Assembly: GCF_900113185.1 (NCBI RefSeq)
Contig: NZ_FOZD01000001.1
Coordinates: 930,001 to 994,000 of the forward strand
DNA: 64,000 nucleotides
From: Agromyces sp. CF514
GTDB taxonomy: Bacteria; Actinomycetota; Actinomycetes; Actinomycetales; Microbacteriaceae
Direction of reading: 5' to 3'
In this document: positions 60,678 to 64,000 of the stretch, one piece after another
Layout of the letters: the number at the start of each line of letters is the position of its first letter
Numbering within the stretch: the first letter of the stretch is position 1
Notes under the pieces: generated by a model
Seen by the model: the letters and a program-made list of their open reading frames with translations, nothing else
Database searches by the model: none
Told to the model about the DNA's origin: nothing
Program-made: the position numbers and the translations under genes

Positions 60678-62809
60678 CCGTGATCGACGCGCCGCGCGTG
60701 GGTATGGACTACCACTCGCTCAACGCGATGCTGAACCTCTACGGCGAAGACGGACAGATCCAGTTCGACAAGGACCGCGAGGCCGCGCGCGAGTACTTCC
60801 TGCAGCACGTCAACCAGAACACCGTCTTCTTCCACTCGCTGAAGGAGCGCCTCGACTACCTCGTCGAGAAGGAGTACTACGAGCAGGCCGTGCTCGACCA
60901 GTACTCGTTCGAGTTCATCACCAAGCTCAACGACCTGGCGTACTCGAAGAAGTTCCGCTTCGAGACGTTCCTCGGCGCGTTCAAGTACTACACGAGCTAC
61001 ACGCTCAAGACGTTCGACGGCAAGCGCTACCTCGAGCGCTTCGAGGACCGCGTCGTCATGACGGCCCTCGGTCTCGCGCAGGGCGACGAGCAGCTCGCCG
61101 TCAACCTGGTGGAAGAGATCATCGGCGGCCGCTTCCAGCCGGCCACCCCGACGTTCCTCAACACGGGCAAGGCGCAGCGCGGCGAGCTCGTCTCGTGCTT
61201 CCTGCTGCGCATCGAAGACAACATGGAGTCGATCTCGCGCGGCATCAACTCCGCCCTGCAGCTCTCGAAGCGCGGCGGCGGCGTGGCGCTCTCGCTCTCG
61301 AACATCCGCGAGGCGGGTGCCCCGATCAAGCAGATCGAGAACCAGTCGAGCGGCATCATCCCCGTGATGAAGCTCCTCGAAGACAGCTTCAGCTACGCCA
61401 ACCAGCTCGGTGCCCGCCAGGGCGCCGGCGCGGTGTACCTCAACGCGCACCACCCCGACATCATGAAGTTCCTCGACACCAAGCGCGAGAACGCCGACGA
61501 GAAGATCCGCATCAAGACGCTGTCGCTCGGCGTCGTGGTTCCCGACATCACGTTCGAGCTCGCCAAGAACGGCGAGGACATGTACCTCTTCTCGCCGTAC
61601 GACGTCGAGAAGGTCTACGGCAAGCCGTTCGGCGACATCTCGGTCACCGAGAAGTACCGCGAGATGGTCGACAACCCGCGCATCAAGAAGACCAAGATCA
61701 ATGCACGCGAGTTCTTCCAGACGATCGCCGAGATCCAGTTCGAATCGGGCTACCCCTACATCGTGTTCGAGGACACGGTGAACAAGGCGAACCCGATCAA
61801 GGGTCGCATCAACATGTCGAACCTCTGCAGCGAGATTCTGCAGGTCAACACGCCGACCACGTACAACGAGGACCTCTCGTACAACGAGATCGGCAAGGAC
61901 ATCAGCTGCAACCTCGGTTCGCTGAACATCGCCCTCACCATGGACTCGCCCGACTTCGGCAAGACCATCGAGACGGCCATCCGAGGCCTCACCGCGGTCT
62001 CGAACATGAGCCACATCACCTCGGTGCGTTCGATCGAAGACGGCAACGACAAGTCGCACGCCATCGGCCTCGGCCAGATGAACCTGCACGGCTACCTCGC
62101 TCGCGAGCGCGTCTTCTACGGCAGCGAAGAGGGCATCGACTTCACGAACATCTACTTCTACACGGTGCTGTTCCACGCCCTGCGCGCGTCGAACGCCATC
62201 GCCAAGGAGCGCGGCGAGACGTTCGTCGGCTTCGAAGACTCCAAGTACGCGTCGGGCGAGTTCTTCGACAAGTACACCGATTCCGCGTGGGTGCCCGAGA
62301 CCGCCAAGGTCACGCAGCTCTTCGCCGACTCGAACGTGCACATCCCGACGCAGGCCGACTGGCTCGAACTGAAGGCGTCGATCCAGGAGCACGGCATCTA
62401 CAACCAGAACCTGCAGGCCGTGCCGCCGACCGGTTCGATCTCGTACATCAACAACTCGACGTCGTCGATCCACCCGATCGCGGCGAAGATCGAGATCCGC
62501 AAAGAGGGCAAGCTCGGTCGCGTGTACTACCCGGCTGCGTTCATGACGAACGACAACCTCGAGTACTACCAGGACGCCTACGAGATCGGCTACGAGAAGG
62601 TCATCGACACCTACGCCGCTGCGACGCAGCACGTCGACCAGGGCCTGTCGCTCACGCTGTTCTTCAAGGACACCGCGACCACCCGCGACATCAACAAGGC
62701 CCAGATCTACGCATGGCGCAAGGGCATCAAGACGATCTACTACATCCGTCTGCGGCAGATGGCGCTCGAGGGCACGGACATGTCCGAGTGCGTCTCGTGC
62801 ATGCTGTAA
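60644..62809 (+). CDS. nrdE: class Ib ribonucleotide reductase, alpha subunit
   Basis: A 721-residue catalytic subunit that converts ribonucleoside diphosphates to deoxy forms. It lacks the N-terminal ATP-cone of NrdA. Active-site and radical residues are in [30 protein letters not shown] and the C-terminal ECVSCML tail Cys pair that receives electrons from NrdH. The start is uncertain: TTG 60644 overlaps nrdI by 34 bases, and GTG 60680 would give 709 residues; E. coli NrdE has 714. The order nrdHIEF is standard. Confidence 0.97.
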   Translation: MVNAAASDSGVAVIDAPRVGMDYHSLNAMLNLYGEDGQIQFDKDREAAREYFLQHVNQNTVFFHSLKERLDYLVEKEYYEQAVLDQYSFEFITKLNDLAYSKKFRFETFLGAFKYYTSYTLKTFDGKRYLERFEDRVVMTALGLAQGDEQLAVNLVEEIIGGRFQPATPTFLNTGKAQRGELVSCFLLRIEDNMESISRGINSALQLSKRGGGVALSLSNIREAGAPIKQIENQSSGIIPVMKLLEDSFSYANQLGARQGAGAVYLNAHHPDIMKFLDTKRENADEKIRIKTLSLGVVVPDITFELAKNGEDMYLFSPYDVEKVYGKPFGDISVTEKYREMVDNPRIKKTKINAREFFQTIAEIQFESGYPYIVFEDTVNKANPIKGRINMSNLCSEILQVNTPTTYNEDLSYNEIGKDISCNLGSLNIALTMDSPDFGKTIETAIRGLTAVSNMSHITSVRSIEDGNDKSHAIGLGQMNLHGYLARERVFYGSEEGIDFTNIYFYTVLFHALRASNAIAKERGETFVGFEDSKYASGEFFDKYTDSAWVPETAKVTQLFADSNVHIPTQADWLELKASIQEHGIYNQNLQAVPPTGSISYINNSTSSIHPIAAKIEIRKEGKLGRVYYPAAFMTNDNLEYYQDAYEIGYEKVIDTYAAATQHVDQGLSLTLFFKDTATTRDINKAQIYAWRKGIKTIYYIRLRQMALEGTDMSECVSCML

Positions 62810-63829
<1,020 letters not shown>

Positions 63830-63849
63830 AGGTCATTCCAGACCGATGG

Positions 63850-63879
63850 GAGGGGCGGATGCTGCGGCATCCGCCCCTC
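63850..63879. terminator. GGATGC hairpin after nrdHIEF
   Basis: GAGGGGCGGATGC pairs perfectly with 63867-63879 around TGCG, between nrdF and a probable convergent gene. Confidence 0.8.
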
Positions 63880-63896
63880 TCGTCGTCTCGGCGTGA

Positions 63897-64000
63897 TCAG
63901 GCGGCTCGTTGCGGCCAGCTCATGACGTGGGCCGGCGCCGTTTCGGCTGTGGGATGCGGATGCTGCCCACCCGATCCGATTCGCGGAGTGAACCCTGCGC
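63897..64000 (-). CDS. possible 3' end of a convergent gene
   Basis: A minus-strand frame open from the window edge ends in TGA at 63897-63899, 18 bases past the bidirectional hairpin. The last 34 codons include GGQHPHPTAETAPAHVMSWP and use GC-rich third positions. The fragment is too short to identify, and an open frame of this size can occur by chance. Confidence 0.35.
   Translation of the reverse strand, partial: AGFTPRIGSGGQHPHPTAETAPAHVMSWPQRAA

Overview
This GC-rich window comes from a high-GC Gram-positive actinobacterium, most likely a member of Microbacteriaceae (Agromyces-like). The evidence is the strong C/G preference at third codon positions, frequent GTG starts, many genes whose -10 box sits 6-7 bases before the start codon (leaderless architecture), class Ib nrdHIEF, an IdeR-type iron box, cysteine synthesis through cystathionine beta-synthase, and recurring GGATGCC...GGCATCC hairpins between genes. 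The genus is inference. I see no rRNA, tRNA, CRISPR array, insertion sequence or prophage.

Layout. 1-1.8 kb: a PadR regulator with a twin operator, and a DUF559-type nuclease-like gene flanked by two copies of one palindromic element. 2.0-5.1 kb: glyoxylate shunt genes aceA-aceB behind a palindromic candidate operator. 5.3-9.4 kb: two GNAT acetyltransferases, a photolyase and an MFS transporter. 9.5-14.8 kb: an ArsR-type regulator divergent from that transporter, then a leftward series of small enzymes and orphan domains (DUF1232, YciI-like, DUF1801, YjbR, zinc-free NADP oxidoreductase, alpha/beta hydrolase, YqaJ-like nuclease). 14.9-18.5 kb: a membrane-anchored sulfite-oxidase-type molybdoprotein, a small SIP-like protein under an iron box, RidA, and a secreted amidase-domain protein. 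18.7-23.5 kb: a MacB/FtsX-type ABC transporter divergent from an OmpR/histidine-kinase pair, with matching 11-bp-spaced direct repeats on both sides. 23.6-29.8 kb: a MarR-controlled drug efflux operon, the rplJ-rplL ribosomal stalk operon with an L10 leader/attenuator, a second MarR-MFS pair, and a protein made of seven 25-residue repeats.

29.9-38.3 kb: a LacI regulator and an AglEFG-like alpha-glucoside uptake system without its own ATPase, an ABC exporter and a sugar porter. 38.3-41.1 kb: a 14-residue leader peptide with four consecutive Cys codons in front of cystathionine beta-synthase and cystathionine gamma-synthase/lyase, a probable cysteine-sensing attenuator. 41.2-47.1 kb: slipin, APC permease, a fused cyclase, aldo/keto reductase and MFS. 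47.2-53.6 kb: a second LacI regulator with several operators, an araD gene of unusual codon use, and a ChvE-GguAB (Mms) monosaccharide ABC transporter. 53.7-59.7 kb: an MDMPI/DinB-type protein, VOC protein, HhH-GPD glycosylase, a NarL-type two-component system and an acyltransferase. 59.7-63.8 kb: nrdHIEF behind two NrdR boxes and three DnaA-box-like sites. A probable convergent gene enters at the right edge.

The strongest candidates for closer study are the poly-Cys leader, the pervasive leaderless -10/start geometry, the GGATGC/GCATCC motif that appears both in terminators and as unusual codons inside genes, the 25-residue repeat protein, and the mosaic araD.
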